Shown here: positions 7,301 through 15,503 of the stretch, piece after piece
Layout: the number at the start of each line of letters is the position of its first letter
Position numbering within the stretch: the stretch's first letter is position 1
Assembly (NCBI GenBank): GCA_903842845.1
Contig: CAIMNN010000513.1
Span: 1-29,545 of the forward strand
Length of the DNA: 29,545 nucleotides
Direction of reading: 5' to 3'
Source of the DNA: an uncultured Acidobacteriaceae bacterium
Lineage (GTDB): Bacteria > Acidobacteriota > Terriglobia > Terriglobales > Acidobacteriaceae
The notes under the pieces: model-generated
The model's input: only the letters and a program-made list of their open reading frames with translations
What the model was told of the DNA's origin: nothing
Database searches by the model: none
Translations under genes and position numbers: made by a program

Positions 7301-10139
7301 GTACAGCCTTTCTTAACAGTGGAAACTCAAGATAAAAGGTTGTTCCTTCGCCCACCGCACTTTGTACTTCGATCTTGCCGGCGTGCTCCTGAATGATGCC
7401 GTAGCTGACAGCGAGGCCGAGGCCTGTGCCGCGACGGTCGCCGGGCCGGGGAGAGGTTTTTGTGGTGAAGAAGGGATCGTAGATTCGTTTCAGGTTTTCA
7501 GGTGCGATGCCGGAGCCGGTGTCGGCGATGATGGCCTCGACGTGGCCGTTGGCCAGCGTCTTCAAACGGAGTTGTCCACCACCGGGCATGGCATCTTTGG
7601 CGTTGAGGAGCAGGTTAAGGAAGACCTGTTGCAATTTGCCGGGGTTGCCGCTGATAGCGGGCAGGCCTTCGGCGAGGTCGAGATCGAGCTTTATCTGCGC
7701 GGTCTTCATCTGGTGCTCGACAAGCGAGAGGGTGTCGCGAATGACCTGGTTGAGGTCGATCTCGCGGAACTCGGTGGTCGATGTGCGTGAGAAGTTGAGC
7801 AGGCCGTTGGCAATCTCGGCTGCGCGGAAGCTTTGCGTGGTGATCTTTTCAAGGAGCGGGGCGAGGCGGTCGTCGCCGCGCAGTTGTTTGGTGAGCATCT
7901 GCGCGTGGGAGCTGATGACGGCGAGCGGCGTGTTGATCTCGTGCGCGACGCCGGCGGCGAGCAGGCCGATGGAGCTGAGCTTGTCCGCCTGAGTGAGCTG
8001 AGCTTCAAGCGAGACGCGCTCGGTGATGTCGTCGACGAGGAGGATGCGGCCGACGGGAACGAAGTCGCGTGAGAGCAGCGGGGCGACGGCGATGTTGGTG
8101 GTGCGTTGCTCTCCGGCGCGGGTCATCAAGCGGAACTTGTAGAGATGGTGAACGCCGGAGTCGCCGCGGAACTTCTCGAGCTCCGTGCAGAGGTCGTGCG
8201 GAAAAACGGTGGAGAGCTGTTTGCCGAGTGCTTCAGCGCGGCTGAGGGCGTACATCGCCTCCATCTGCGCGTTCCAGCTTTCGATGTGGTCATCGAGGTC
8301 GACGGCGAGAATGCCGACGTTGATGGATTCGACGATGTTCTCGTTGAACTCCTTGAGGCGCTCGAACTCGCGTATCTGGCGGCCGAGCTGCGCGTAGAGG
8401 CTGGCATTTTGGAGGGCGATGCCGATGTAGCTGGCGAGCGATTCGAGTAGCTCGACGTCTTCACTGGAAAGAAAGTCGCCACCGATGGTGCGGCCGAGGC
8501 CGATGATTGCGATGACGTGCGATTCCTTGCCATCCTGCACGCGACAGGGGAGGTAGTAGTTCAGGTCGAGCGAGGCTGCGCTCTCCTGCTCGGAGGGTAA
8601 GAGGTGCATCGCCTGTTGTGTGTTCTCAAGGAAGATGTGGGAGTGCTTCTGGTCGGCGTCAAATTTCAGGAAGCCGAGGTCGAGGTCGCGCGCTGAGAAT
8701 ATCTGCGGGAAGCCATGGGACGCGGCCATCTTGAGCTTGTCGCCCTCTTGCATGAAGACTGCGACACGCTCGACGAGGAGTGTGCTGGGCAGGCGTACAA
8801 CGATGGAGTTGAGCAGTTCAGAGAGATTGGTCTCAGAGCCGAGGCTGCGGCCGAACTCGATGAGCGCTTTGCGGTAGTCGTAGCGCTGGCGGTCAAAGAT
8901 GCGGTCGACCCAATTTTGAATCTTGCGTTTGAGCGGGTCAAAGAGCTGTGCGGTTATCAGAATTGCGATGACCAGGCCCCACTCCTTGACGGCTTCAGGC
9001 AGATGCAGGTGCACCATGACGCCTGCCAGCGCGATGATGCCGATATACGCGCCGCCGATGAGGCCTGTGGCGAGGGTGTAAGCAACGCCGCGTTTGAAGA
9101 TGAGGTCGGTGTCCATCAAGCGGTAGCGGATGATGGCCCAACTGAAGGTCAAGGGCAGAATGACCAGTGTGAGTCCGGCGAAGCGGGTGAGCGTGACCGG
9201 GACCTCGATGTCGAGGAGGAAGGGAATGGCGTAGAAGAATGTGAACGGCAGAACGGCGAGCAGCGTTCCGCGTGTGAGCCATTTGAGCTGTTGGCGCTCG
9301 AGCGGGTTCCTGGCCTTGTTGGTGTTGTAGACGAAGAAGGCGGCTGCAACGATGTAGAAGATGGCGTTGTATGCGGTGCCAGCCTGTTCCAGATGATGCT
9401 TGAGAATGCCGGTAGCCTGCCACTCGAAGATGGCCATGGTCCAGAGGCCGATGAGTATGAGACCGGGCAGGTAAACGAGAGGCATCAGCCAGCGGCGGCG
9501 CGTGGCGGAGATGCGCTTTTCAGGGAAGCTGAGTGCGAAGTGGAGAAAGAGAGCGGGTTGCAGTGCTTCAGCGGTGATGTTGACCGCGTAAGTCGTCCAA
9601 TCCAGCGCGTCGAGCTTGCCGGTATACTTGAGCGCGTTCAACGCGAATGAGACCAGGCAGAAGAGATAGAAGTGCGTTGCGCGTGGAGCGGTCCAGCGGC
9701 GGAGCAGGATGTAAATGCCGATGGCGAGATAGATCAGACCGATGAGGCGGAAGATATTCGCCATGCTGCGGTCGGGTGGCTCGGGGATTATCTCGACGGG
9801 ATTTTCGAGCGGCAGGTTGTCGCGAATGATGATGTAGTTTGCGTTGCCGTAGACGCCGGCGTAATAGAGTGCGCGCTCAAGGTCAGAGACGCGCTCGACG
9901 GGCTTGTTGCCCACAGCGGTCAGAAGATCGTTGACCTGGATTCCGGCGCGCATGCCGGGGCTGCCGGTTGCTACGCGTTCAGCAACCAATCCGCCATGAG
10001 TCTCCACCCACCAGACGCCGTCGGTCGGCTGCTGGAAGTCATGCTCCTGGGCGAAGTTGCCAATCGCCAGCACCACCAGGGCCACCGTAGCGGCGGCCAG
10101 CAGTGTTGCCTGTAAGCGATTGACTAGATTGGTCTCCAT
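7293..10139 (-). CDS. PDZ / multi-span membrane / GAF / PAS sensor histidine kinase
   Basis: A 948-residue membrane sensor. In order: a membrane helix (7-29); a PDZ domain outside the membrane (about 43-118, VATGSPGMRAGIQVNDLLTAVGNKPV); a cluster of about nine membrane helices (about 127-415); a GAF domain (about 438-580); a PAS domain (about 599-708); a dimerisation domain with phospho-acceptor His733 in GVAHEINTPLA; and an ATPase domain with N box NLLLNAKDAM, DTGSGIAPEN and GTGLGLAVS. ATG 10139 is chosen because the upstream extension to 10247 has no signal sense and would cross a sigma-54-like promoter. It overlaps the regulator gene by 8 bases and is its partner. The signal is unknown; the PDZ suggests binding of peptide ends or periplasmic protein fragments. 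Confidence 0.93.
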   Translation of the reverse strand: METNLVNRLQATLLAAATVALVVLAIGNFAQEHDFQQPTDGVWWVETHGGLVAERVATGSPGMRAGIQVNDLLTAVGNKPVERVSDLERALYYAGVYGNANYIIIRDNLPLENPVEIIPEPPDRSMANIFRLIGLIYLAIGIYILLRRWTAPRATHFYLFCLVSFALNALKYTGKLDALDWTTYAVNITAEALQPALFLHFALSFPEKRISATRRRWLMPLVYLPGLILIGLWTMAIFEWQATGILKHHLEQAGTAYNAIFYIVAAAFFVYNTNKARNPLERQQLKWLTRGTLLAVLPFTFFYAIPFLLDIEVPVTLTRFAGLTLVILPLTFSWAIIRYRLMDTDLIFKRGVAYTLATGLIGGAYIGIIALAGVMVHLHLPEAVKEWGLVIAILITAQLFDPLKRKIQNWVDRIFDRQRYDYRKALIEFGRSLGSETNLSELLNSIVVRLPSTLLVERVAVFMQEGDKLKMAASHGFPQIFSARDLDLGFLKFDADQKHSHIFLENTQQAMHLLPSEQESAASLDLNYYLPCRVQDGKESHVIAIIGLGRTIGGDFLSSEDVELLESLASYIGIALQNASLYAQLGRQIREFERLKEFNENIVESINVGILAVDLDDHIESWNAQMEAMYALSRAEALGKQLSTVFPHDLCTELEKFRGDSGVHHLYKFRLMTRAGEQRTTNIAVAPLLSRDFVPVGRILLVDDITERVSLEAQLTQADKLSSIGLLAAGVAHEINTPLAVISSHAQMLTKQLRGDDRLAPLLEKITTQSFRAAEIANGLLNFSRTSTTEFREIDLNQVIRDTLSLVEHQMKTAQIKLDLDLAEGLPAISGNPGKLQQVFLNLLLNAKDAMPGGGQLRLKTLANGHVEAIIADTGSGIAPENLKRIYDPFFTTKTSPRPGDRRGTGLGLAVSYGIIQEHAGKIEVQSAVGEGTTFYLEFPLLRKAVHA

Positions 10140-10508
10140 GGGGGAGCGCCTCGTATCTCGAACAGAGTATTGATGCACGTTGAATGCCAAGTTGAAAGCG
10201 ACGTTAACACAACACGTTACCGGCTGCAATCTGTTGAGAACAGACAAGATAACGACGAACGAGTATGTGGTGTGTCACCAACAAAACAAGCATTACAGGG
10301 AATTTCTTCAACATTTAGAATACAAGATTCAGTAAAGTGAAGGCTATTCCCATTCTTCATAGATTATAAGTTACTGAAAAAGAATAAGATTCTGGTAATT
10401 TGCGTCAGGACCTGAGGCAAAGCTATTGGAGCAATGAGAAAAGTGCCCCAACAAAAAACTATCCGCGGCGTGTAATCTTCGTGGGAGGAGTTGCAGTCTA
10501 TCAGTGTG
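10140..10508. other. 369-base divergent intergenic region, strongly AT-rich in its middle
   Basis: It separates the kinase from the ECF sigma gene. The kinase-proximal end holds the sigma-54-like element at 10174-10190. The middle is unusually AT-rich (for instance 18 G+C in the 60 bases 10321-10380) compared with the flanking genes. TATAAG occurs at about 10365 on the plus strand. I see no ECF-type GGAAC...GTC promoter pair and no coding frame. Confidence 0.6.
10174..10190 (-). promoter_or_regulatory. Sigma-54-like (-24/-12) promoter of the kinase/regulator operon
   Basis: The minus strand reads TTGGCATTCAACGTGCA. Against TTGGCAC-N5-TTGCA it keeps the invariant GG and GC pairs at exact spacing, differing at the last base of the -24 box (T for C) and the first of the -12 box (G for T). 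The start of transcription would be about 24 bases before the kinase ATG. An NtrC-type regulator in the same operon makes sigma-54 autoregulation plausible. Confidence 0.45.
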
Positions 10509-11090
10509 ATGGCGACTGCAAGCATAGTTGAGCGAATGAGAGACGACGCAAGGCAGAACGCGGCCGTGGCCGAGCAGGAGTATGCGGCGGTGGCAGCGGC
10601 GCACCGGGCGCAGCTATTCCGGTTTCTCTTGTCGTCAACGCGTGACGCGGACCTGGCCGAGACATTGACGCAGGACACTCTACTGAAGGCGTACCAGAAC
10701 TGGGGTTCGTTTCGCGGCGAATCAAGCGCGCTAACGTGGTTGATGCGCATTGCGATCAACCTGCAAAAGGACCACTGGCGCAACCGCAGGATGCAGTTCT
10801 GGAAGCAGACGCAGACGCAGGGCGTGAGCGTGGAAGAGGCAGCGGAGTGGTTGCCGGGTGGAGGCTCATCGCCGGAGACGCAACTTCTGGCGAAGGAGCG
10901 AGTGGCACAGGTTTGGAAGGTAGTTGAAAAGTTGAGCGAGCGGCAGAGAACGGTCTTTCTATTGAGGCATGTGGAAGAGCTGGAGCTGTCAGAGATAGCG
11001 AAGACGACAGGATTGAACGAAGGAACGGTGAAGGCACATCTGTCGCGTGCAATGGCGAAGGTGAAGGCCGAATTTGGAGGCAGGCAATGA
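10509..11090 (+). CDS. ECF (group 4) RNA polymerase sigma factor
   Basis: A 193-residue extracytoplasmic-function sigma factor. Region 2 is visible as LFRFLLSSTRDADLAETL and TWLMRIAINLQKDHWR (-10 recognition and core binding), and region 4 as LSERQRTVFLLRHVEELEL followed by the helix-turn-helix SEIAKTTGLNEGTVKAHLSRA. Regions 1 and 3 are absent, as expected for the class. The start is uncertain: ATG 10509 is used, but GGAGG at 10484-10488 is too far from it and too near the in-frame TTG at 10491; GTG 10506 is another option. The gene overlaps the next by ATGA at 11087-11090, which fits a sigma / anti-sigma pair held at fixed ratio by coupled translation. Confidence 0.9.
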   Translation: MATASIVERMRDDARQNAAVAEQEYAAVAAAHRAQLFRFLLSSTRDADLAETLTQDTLLKAYQNWGSFRGESSALTWLMRIAINLQKDHWRNRRMQFWKQTQTQGVSVEEAAEWLPGGGSSPETQLLAKERVAQVWKVVEKLSERQRTVFLLRHVEELELSEIAKTTGLNEGTVKAHLSRAMAKVKAEFGGRQ

Positions 11091-11566
11091 ATTTTATGAA
11101 GAACAAGACGACGCAGAGAACGGAAGCAGCGGCGCAAGCGAATTTTGAGGGTCAGGATTTTGATGCTCAGGAGCGCGAGTTGGCCGAGGTGCTGGGCGCA
11201 TTCCGTCAGAGCGTTCACGCGTGGAGCGATGCGGAGTTCAATCGCGAGCGCAAACTGGTTCCGGCGCGCAGGCCGCTGTTTGGCTTCCGTCTTGCGGTTG
11301 CTTCCTCTTTGCTCATGATCGCCGCGGGTGTAACGGGCGGCATTACTGTGTACCAGCACTATCACGACATAGCCGTAACGCAGGCTCGTCAGGATGCGGA
11401 GAAGAAGCGCCTTGCAGACGAAAAGGCGCGGATAGACAAGATGAATCAGGATCAGATGGCCGGCCACAGAGAGAATGACGACGCTCTGCTCGCCGACATA
11501 GACAGCGACATTGCTCAAGAGAGCCCGGCGGCGATGGAGCCGCTGGCCAGCCTGATGGCTCGCTGA
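11087..11566 (+). CDS. Putative membrane-anchored anti-sigma factor
   Basis: No named domain is recognised. The 159-residue protein has a polar, probably cytoplasmic, N-terminal part (1-62, with an amphipathic stretch AQERELAEVLGAFRQSVHAWS), one membrane helix (about 66-89, LAVASSLLMIAAGVTGGITV), and a charged, likely helical, periplasmic part (about 95-130, QARQDAEKKRLADEKARID). That single-span layout and the 4-base overlap with the ECF sigma gene are what an anti-sigma factor would show: the N-terminal segment would hold the sigma factor at the membrane. No zinc-binding HxxxCxxC motif is present. The role is inferred from context and topology only. Confidence 0.6.
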   Translation: MNFMKNKTTQRTEAAAQANFEGQDFDAQERELAEVLGAFRQSVHAWSDAEFNRERKLVPARRPLFGFRLAVASSLLMIAAGVTGGITVYQHYHDIAVTQARQDAEKKRLADEKARIDKMNQDQMAGHRENDDALLADIDSDIAQESPAAMEPLASLMAR

Positions 11567-11620
11567 AAACAATCATGATCTCAACCTCAACCGGCAAGAA
11601 AACAACCTAAGGAGAATTGT

Positions 11621-12373
11621 ATGAATTCGAAGGGATTTAAATTTGTTGTGGCGGTTGCCACATTTGCAGCACTGATGGGGTTCAGCGTACTCAATGCGCA
11701 GGGCCCGCAAGCCGCACCGGCCGCACCGAGCTTCGGCTCGCATCATCCGCCGATGGAGAAGGCGTTGGGGCCTAAGGGCGACCACGGCCGCTGGTGGGAT
11801 GACCCGGCCTTGATCGAAAAGCTGAAGCTGACCGAGGACCAGCGCAAGGATATGGACGCGGTGCTGGACAAGCACAAGCCGGAGCTCATCGACCTGAAGG
11901 CCAAGCTGGAGAAGATGGAAGCGGAGATGGAGCCGCTGATGCGCGCCGACAAGCCGGATGAAGTCAAGATACTTGCCCAGATAGACAGATTGGCCGATGC
12001 GCGCAAGGAACTGGAGAAATCGAATGCACGCTTCCTGCTGGCGCTGCGCAGCAAGCTGACAGTGGACCAGTGGAAGCAGTTGGAAGCGATGCGCGCCCAG
12101 CACCATGAGAAGCATGGCGAGGAAGGCCATCACAGCCGTTCGATGCCGGGTGGACCCGGTGGCCGACCTGGTGCAGGGCCGGGCGTGGGAATGCCTCCGC
12201 CTCCTCCTCCGCCGCAGGCCGGTGGCCCCGGTGGGCCGATGGGCGGACCGCAGTTTGACGGGCCTGACGGCGATAACGACGATGAAACTCCCGATGCGGG
12301 TTTCATTCAGCCCATCAGTGATGTCAATGTGACGCGGGTGCTGAACCTGTTCAGTGTGGAGAACTCGATCTAA
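11621..12373 (+). CDS. Spy/CpxP-like periplasmic protein with His-rich and Gly/Pro-rich tail
   Basis: A 250-residue exported protein. Residues 1-27 form a signal peptide ending VLNAQ. The central helical part (about 60-160) carries two LTxxQ motifs, LTEDQ at 70-74 and LTVDQ at 146-150, the hallmark of the Spy/CpxP/zinc-resistance-associated family of periplasmic chaperones and metal sensors. A His-rich segment (161-171, HHEKHGEEGHH) and HH at 41-42 could bind metal. Residues 175-220 are a Gly/Pro low-complexity tail with a run of seven prolines. The start ATG 11621 has AAGGAG 8 bases upstream. It follows the sigma and anti-sigma genes by 54 bases and ends at a strong terminator, so it may be their sensor or target. 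Confidence 0.8.
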   Translation: MNSKGFKFVVAVATFAALMGFSVLNAQGPQAAPAAPSFGSHHPPMEKALGPKGDHGRWWDDPALIEKLKLTEDQRKDMDAVLDKHKPELIDLKAKLEKMEAEMEPLMRADKPDEVKILAQIDRLADARKELEKSNARFLLALRSKLTVDQWKQLEAMRAQHHEKHGEEGHHSRSMPGGPGGRPGAGPGVGMPPPPPPPQAGGPGGPMGGPQFDGPDGDNDDETPDAGFIQPISDVNVTRVLNLFSVENSI

Positions 12374-12394
12374 CTTTTAATTGCAATGCGGTCC

Positions 12395-12427
12395 GGCGGC
12401 GGAGTAACTCTCTGCCGCCATTTTTTT
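12395..12427 (+). terminator. Rho-independent terminator after the Spy-like gene
   Basis: Ten-pair stem GGCGGCGGAG / CTCTGCCGCC (one G-T pair) with a five-base loop, then A and seven T. It closes the sigma / anti-sigma / Spy-like unit. Confidence 0.9.
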
Positions 12428-12435
12428 GCGTATAA

Positions 12436-13917
12436 CTATTCTTCGTCTGAAAGCAGAATGCGCAGGTCGCGCAGATTGTGACCGGTAGGGCCGATGTAGA
12501 CAGCGTCGCCGAGCGAGGTGAAGAGCGGGCAGGCATCGAACTCGGCGAGCGACCGCTCCGGGGCAAAGCCAAAGGCCTTGGCGCGTGCGCGTGTGGTGGG
12601 GTCGGCTGCGGCACCGGCGGCTTCAGTATTTCCATCGGTTCCATCGGAGCCGGCGCTGAAGACCGTCATCACTTCACCGGGATGCGCGGCGAGCTTTTCA
12701 ACACAGCTCAAAACAAATTGCTGGTTGCGTCCGCCTGCGCCGTGATTCGGCGGAAGCGTTACGGTGACTTCGCCGGCTGAGAGCAGGCAGAGACGTTTGT
12801 TCGTCTTGCGCAGCTCATCAAAGCGCTCCATCAGATAACGCGCGGCCTCGGCGTAATCCCAATCGTCGCAACTGTTGTCGACGACGGTGGTGTAGCCGGC
12901 GGCTTCAGCGAGTGCGCGTGCGCTTTCGATCAGGTCATGGCTTGAGAGCAGGACCTCGTACATCGAATCGCGGAAGGCCGGCTCTTCGCCGCTGAGGCTG
13001 GCGGCTGAGGTCGTGGTGCGCGCGTAGCCCGTCTTGGGATTGAGCATCGCTTCGGCCCAGGGCAGCCTGGAGAAAAGCTTTCTTCCTTTTGTGCCGGGCG
13101 ACTCAGGCAAGTCCTCACGTTCAAAGAAGCGGCGCACCGCGGCGGGAAATTTATTGGCCAGCGAGAATTTTTCGATGAGGTTGTGAACGTCTTTGACTGT
13201 GGTGTGGTCGGGAGTGGTCGGCCCTGATGCCAGCGCATCGAGCGAGTGCAGGGGCACGTCTGGCAGCAGGATGGAGAGTTTGGCAGCTTCCGGTGCGGCG
13301 AGCGCAAGCCTTCCGGCTTTGACGGCGGAGAAGTGTTTGCGCAGAGTGTTGATCTCGGTGATGGTTGCGCCGCAGGAGATGAGCGTCTCGTGAAAGGTGA
13401 TCATCTCTTCGAGCGTGATTGTGGGGTCAAGCGGGAGGTCGAAGATGGCCGAGCCGCCGCCCGAGATGAGGAAGATGACCAGCGTGTCTTTGCGGGCTTT
13501 TTTCAGAAGGTTCAGCGTGGCGCGTGCGGCGAGTGTGGAAGCGTAATTGGGCAGCGGGTGGCCGCCCTCAAAGTAGCGGAAGCGCCAGTTGCGCGCGTGC
13601 GGCAGATGATTGCTGCAACAGATGCCGCGCAATCCCTTGCGCCGGGGCATGCGGTTGAGCAGCGTTTCAAGCATGGGGCCGGCGACTTTGCCGATGGCGA
13701 TAACGAAGATGCGCTTGTAAGCGTTGAGTTCGATGGTCTGCGGGCCGCTGCCGCCGGGGATGAGCCGCTGCAAAATTTGCCCGTTGAAGCGCAGGCGGCG
13801 GTCGAAGGCTGAGGCGATGTTGCAGTTGGCGAGCGCGCCCTGAAAGATGTCGAGCGCCTGCTGATGGAGCTGCTCCAGCTTGGTCGCGTATGAAACCGAT
13901 CTCAACTCGCTCGTCAC
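12436..13917 (-). CDS. Glycerate 2-kinase (DUF4147 / MOFRL family)
   Basis: Cytoplasmic enzyme that phosphorylates D-glycerate to 2-phosphoglycerate. The 493-residue product has the DUF4147 domain (about 14-260) with GKVAG at 76-80, GGHPLPN at 118-124, the nucleotide-site loop SGGGSA at 152-157, and ASGPTTPD. The C-terminal MOFRL domain (about 375-485) has GAGGRNQQ at 393-400, AGSDGTDG at 422-429 and GPTGHN at 476-481, where the usual residue after G is Thr (GPTGTN), a small deviation. The start is GTG 13917-13915 with AAGGA about 8 bases upstream. It follows the hydrolase gene by 37 bases on the same strand and is probably cotranscribed. It would feed glycerate into lower glycolysis. Confidence 0.92.
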   Translation of the reverse strand: MTSELRSVSYATKLEQLHQQALDIFQGALANCNIASAFDRRLRFNGQILQRLIPGGSGPQTIELNAYKRIFVIAIGKVAGPMLETLLNRMPRRKGLRGICCSNHLPHARNWRFRYFEGGHPLPNYASTLAARATLNLLKKARKDTLVIFLISGGGSAIFDLPLDPTITLEEMITFHETLISCGATITEINTLRKHFSAVKAGRLALAAPEAAKLSILLPDVPLHSLDALASGPTTPDHTTVKDVHNLIEKFSLANKFPAAVRRFFEREDLPESPGTKGRKLFSRLPWAEAMLNPKTGYARTTTSAASLSGEEPAFRDSMYEVLLSSHDLIESARALAEAAGYTTVVDNSCDDWDYAEAARYLMERFDELRKTNKRLCLLSAGEVTVTLPPNHGAGGRNQQFVLSCVEKLAAHPGEVMTVFSAGSDGTDGNTEAAGAAADPTTRARAKAFGFAPERSLAEFDACPLFTSLGDAVYIGPTGHNLRDLRILLSDEE

Positions 13918-13954
13918 TTCGTTGTCCTTTTTACTCAGACGAATCCGGTGTTGC

Positions 13955-14635
13955 CTATTGCTGGGGAAGTGTTGCAGGGCTTGTCAGCCAATTCAAAAGT
14001 TCTGCTTGCATCTGCTGGAGCGCGCCGGAGAAAAAATGGTCGCCCCCGTGAATGAGTTTAAACCTTTTCGGCTCTGAAGCCGAATTGACGACTTCCGCGA
14101 GTTCGTCAACAGGCGCGAACTCGTCGCGGTCGCCGCTCAGGAAAAGCTTGGGCAGTTTGAGCGTCGGCAACGATGGATATGTGTATTGGCGGCTCTCCGC
14201 GCGCACCGGCAGACCCAACGCGGCCAGCGCGCAGACGTGCGAGGATGCGCTGCGTAACGTCAACGCTTCGACGGCCATCACCGAGCCGAAGCTGAAGCCG
14301 GCGAGAAGAATGGGAAGTGCGTATTCGGTTTGCAACCACTCAAGCGCGGCGAGAACATCTTCGCGCTCGGCAAGGCCGTCGTGCACACCGGCACTCCGGC
14401 CCACGCCGCGAAAGTTGAAGCGCAGCACCGGCCAGTTGAGGCCGTGGGCCGGGTCGTTGAGCGCTTTCATCGCGTGGTACACGACCTTGTTGTGCATGGT
14501 GCCGCCGCCGAGCGGGTGCGGATGGCAGACGAGCGCGGCACAGCGGGAGTTGGCGCCGCCTTGATTCAACAACGCTTCAAGGCGGCCTGTGGGGCCGTGC
14601 AACTCGAGGCTCTGAATGCGCGGTGGAAATTTCAT
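13955..14635 (-). CDS. Alpha/beta hydrolase (COG2945-like)
   Basis: A 226-residue single-domain alpha/beta hydrolase. The nucleophile is Ser115 in the elbow GFSFGS, with Asp171 in SGDRDEFAP and His200 in GGDHFF completing the triad. The HPHPLGGGTMHN segment near residue 40 forms the oxyanion region and is characteristic of the COG2945 group of predicted hydrolases, related to dienelactone hydrolases. There is no signal peptide, so it should be cytoplasmic. The substrate is unknown. The start ATG 14635 lacks a clear ribosome-binding site. It lies upstream of the glycerate kinase gene in the same direction, 27 bases beyond a bidirectional terminator that isolates it from the gene before. Confidence 0.85.
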   Translation of the reverse strand: MKFPPRIQSLELHGPTGRLEALLNQGGANSRCAALVCHPHPLGGGTMHNKVVYHAMKALNDPAHGLNWPVLRFNFRGVGRSAGVHDGLAEREDVLAALEWLQTEYALPILLAGFSFGSVMAVEALTLRSASSHVCALAALGLPVRAESRQYTYPSLPTLKLPKLFLSGDRDEFAPVDELAEVVNSASEPKRFKLIHGGDHFFSGALQQMQAELLNWLTSPATLPQQ

Positions 14636-14667
14636 GTGAGGTCTGTAATCAGTTTATCGCGAGCAAG

Positions 14668-14707
14668 AAAAATCCCCCGATGCCTTGTGGCCGCCGGGGG
14701 ATTTTTT
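14668..14707 (-). terminator. Bidirectional terminator between the frameshifted gene and the hydrolase
   Basis: AAAAATCCCCC pairs with GGGGGATTTTT, flanking a GC-rich loop of about 17 bases that contains its own small stem. On the minus strand it ends in TTTTTCTT just after the stop of the 14723 gene. Confidence 0.85.
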
Positions 14708-14722
14708 GCAGTTCTGGAGAAA

Positions 14723-15267
14723 TTACTTGTCTTTGCTGTGTGTGATTGAGATCTGCGTTTTGCCCTTGTGTTGCGCAGGGTCTGAGTTGATGGAGACGAT
14801 GACCACGTCCTTGTCACCCTTCTTGTAGGTGATCATGGCGGTAGTCCCCGTTTCCATGAACGATTGCTCGCCGAGGCCGGTCTTGCCCTTGTAGAAGGCG
14901 ACGACCTTGTCGGCCGGATCGTCGGTCTCATAGACAGCCGTCATCATGCTGCCCTTGTCGGTGTTCATGTTGAAGCCGCCGGTGCTGGAGGTCGCGCCCG
15001 GGTAAGGATCGATGCCGAGTTCGTCGGCTGTGTAGGTCTTGCCGCCGCCAGCGGAAATATCGCCTTGTGGTGTGGAGATGGAAACCTGACCGTCCTTATC
15101 AGTGTGTATGGCCTTCGATACACGCCATACGCCATAACCTACTATTCCAACAACGATGAGTACCAGCACGAAGATGACTGCCGCACGATGAGGATGATCT
15201 TGCCTGCGCCGCCGCGTTCGCCTTCAGCCACGGTCAGGGGACGGGGAGTGATTGAGCTTGTCTTCAC
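14723..15267 (-). pseudogene. Membrane-anchored protein of unknown function with an apparent single-base frameshift
   Basis: Two frames must be joined to give a sensible protein. The N-terminus starts at GTG 15267, with AAGGA 7 bases upstream, and reads about 28 codons (MKTSSITPRP...GGAGKIILIV). It then goes out of frame. From about 15183 the second frame carries AAVIFVLVLIVVGIVGYGVW and continues to the stop at 14723. Adding one G at about 15184 (GTGCGG to GTGGCGG) would restore a continuous membrane helix and a protein of about 181 residues. Without that, the second frame has no good start (only GTG at 15169, inside the helix). The body (about 50-180) is a soluble domain, DELGIDPYPGA...VVAFYKGKTG, that I cannot name. 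Real mutation and sequencing error are both possible. Confidence 0.75.
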
Positions 15268-15503
15268 GTTCTTCTCCTTCGAAAATCGACCGCAATCCAA
15301 ACAGGATGAGTGGCGTGCGGCGAGCAGTTTTATTATTCCGAGCAACTATACCGCAAACCCTGCCGCATTGGAGAGGGAAATCTTTGCAACTTCTACAGAA
15401 TCACAGTGAGCTGTGAGCAGCGCCGAGTAAACCGCGCCAAATCAAAGGAAATTTGGGTTTTGGGGAGGAGCCAGAGTGTGGGCGCGCGTTCCGCAGATTA
15501 GTA

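Noticed and set aside
8715..9650. Open frame of 311 codons on the plus strand opposite the histidine kinase
   Set aside because: Antisense shadow of a well-supported gene; acidic, repetitive composition and no start signal.
13246..13812. 188-codon plus-strand frame opposite the glycerate kinase
   Set aside because: Antisense shadow of a gene with full catalytic motifs.
15310..15501. 63-codon open frame on the plus strand in the spacer before the PfkB gene
   Set aside because: Cys/Arg-rich composition with no domain, no ribosome-binding site and no fit with its neighbours.
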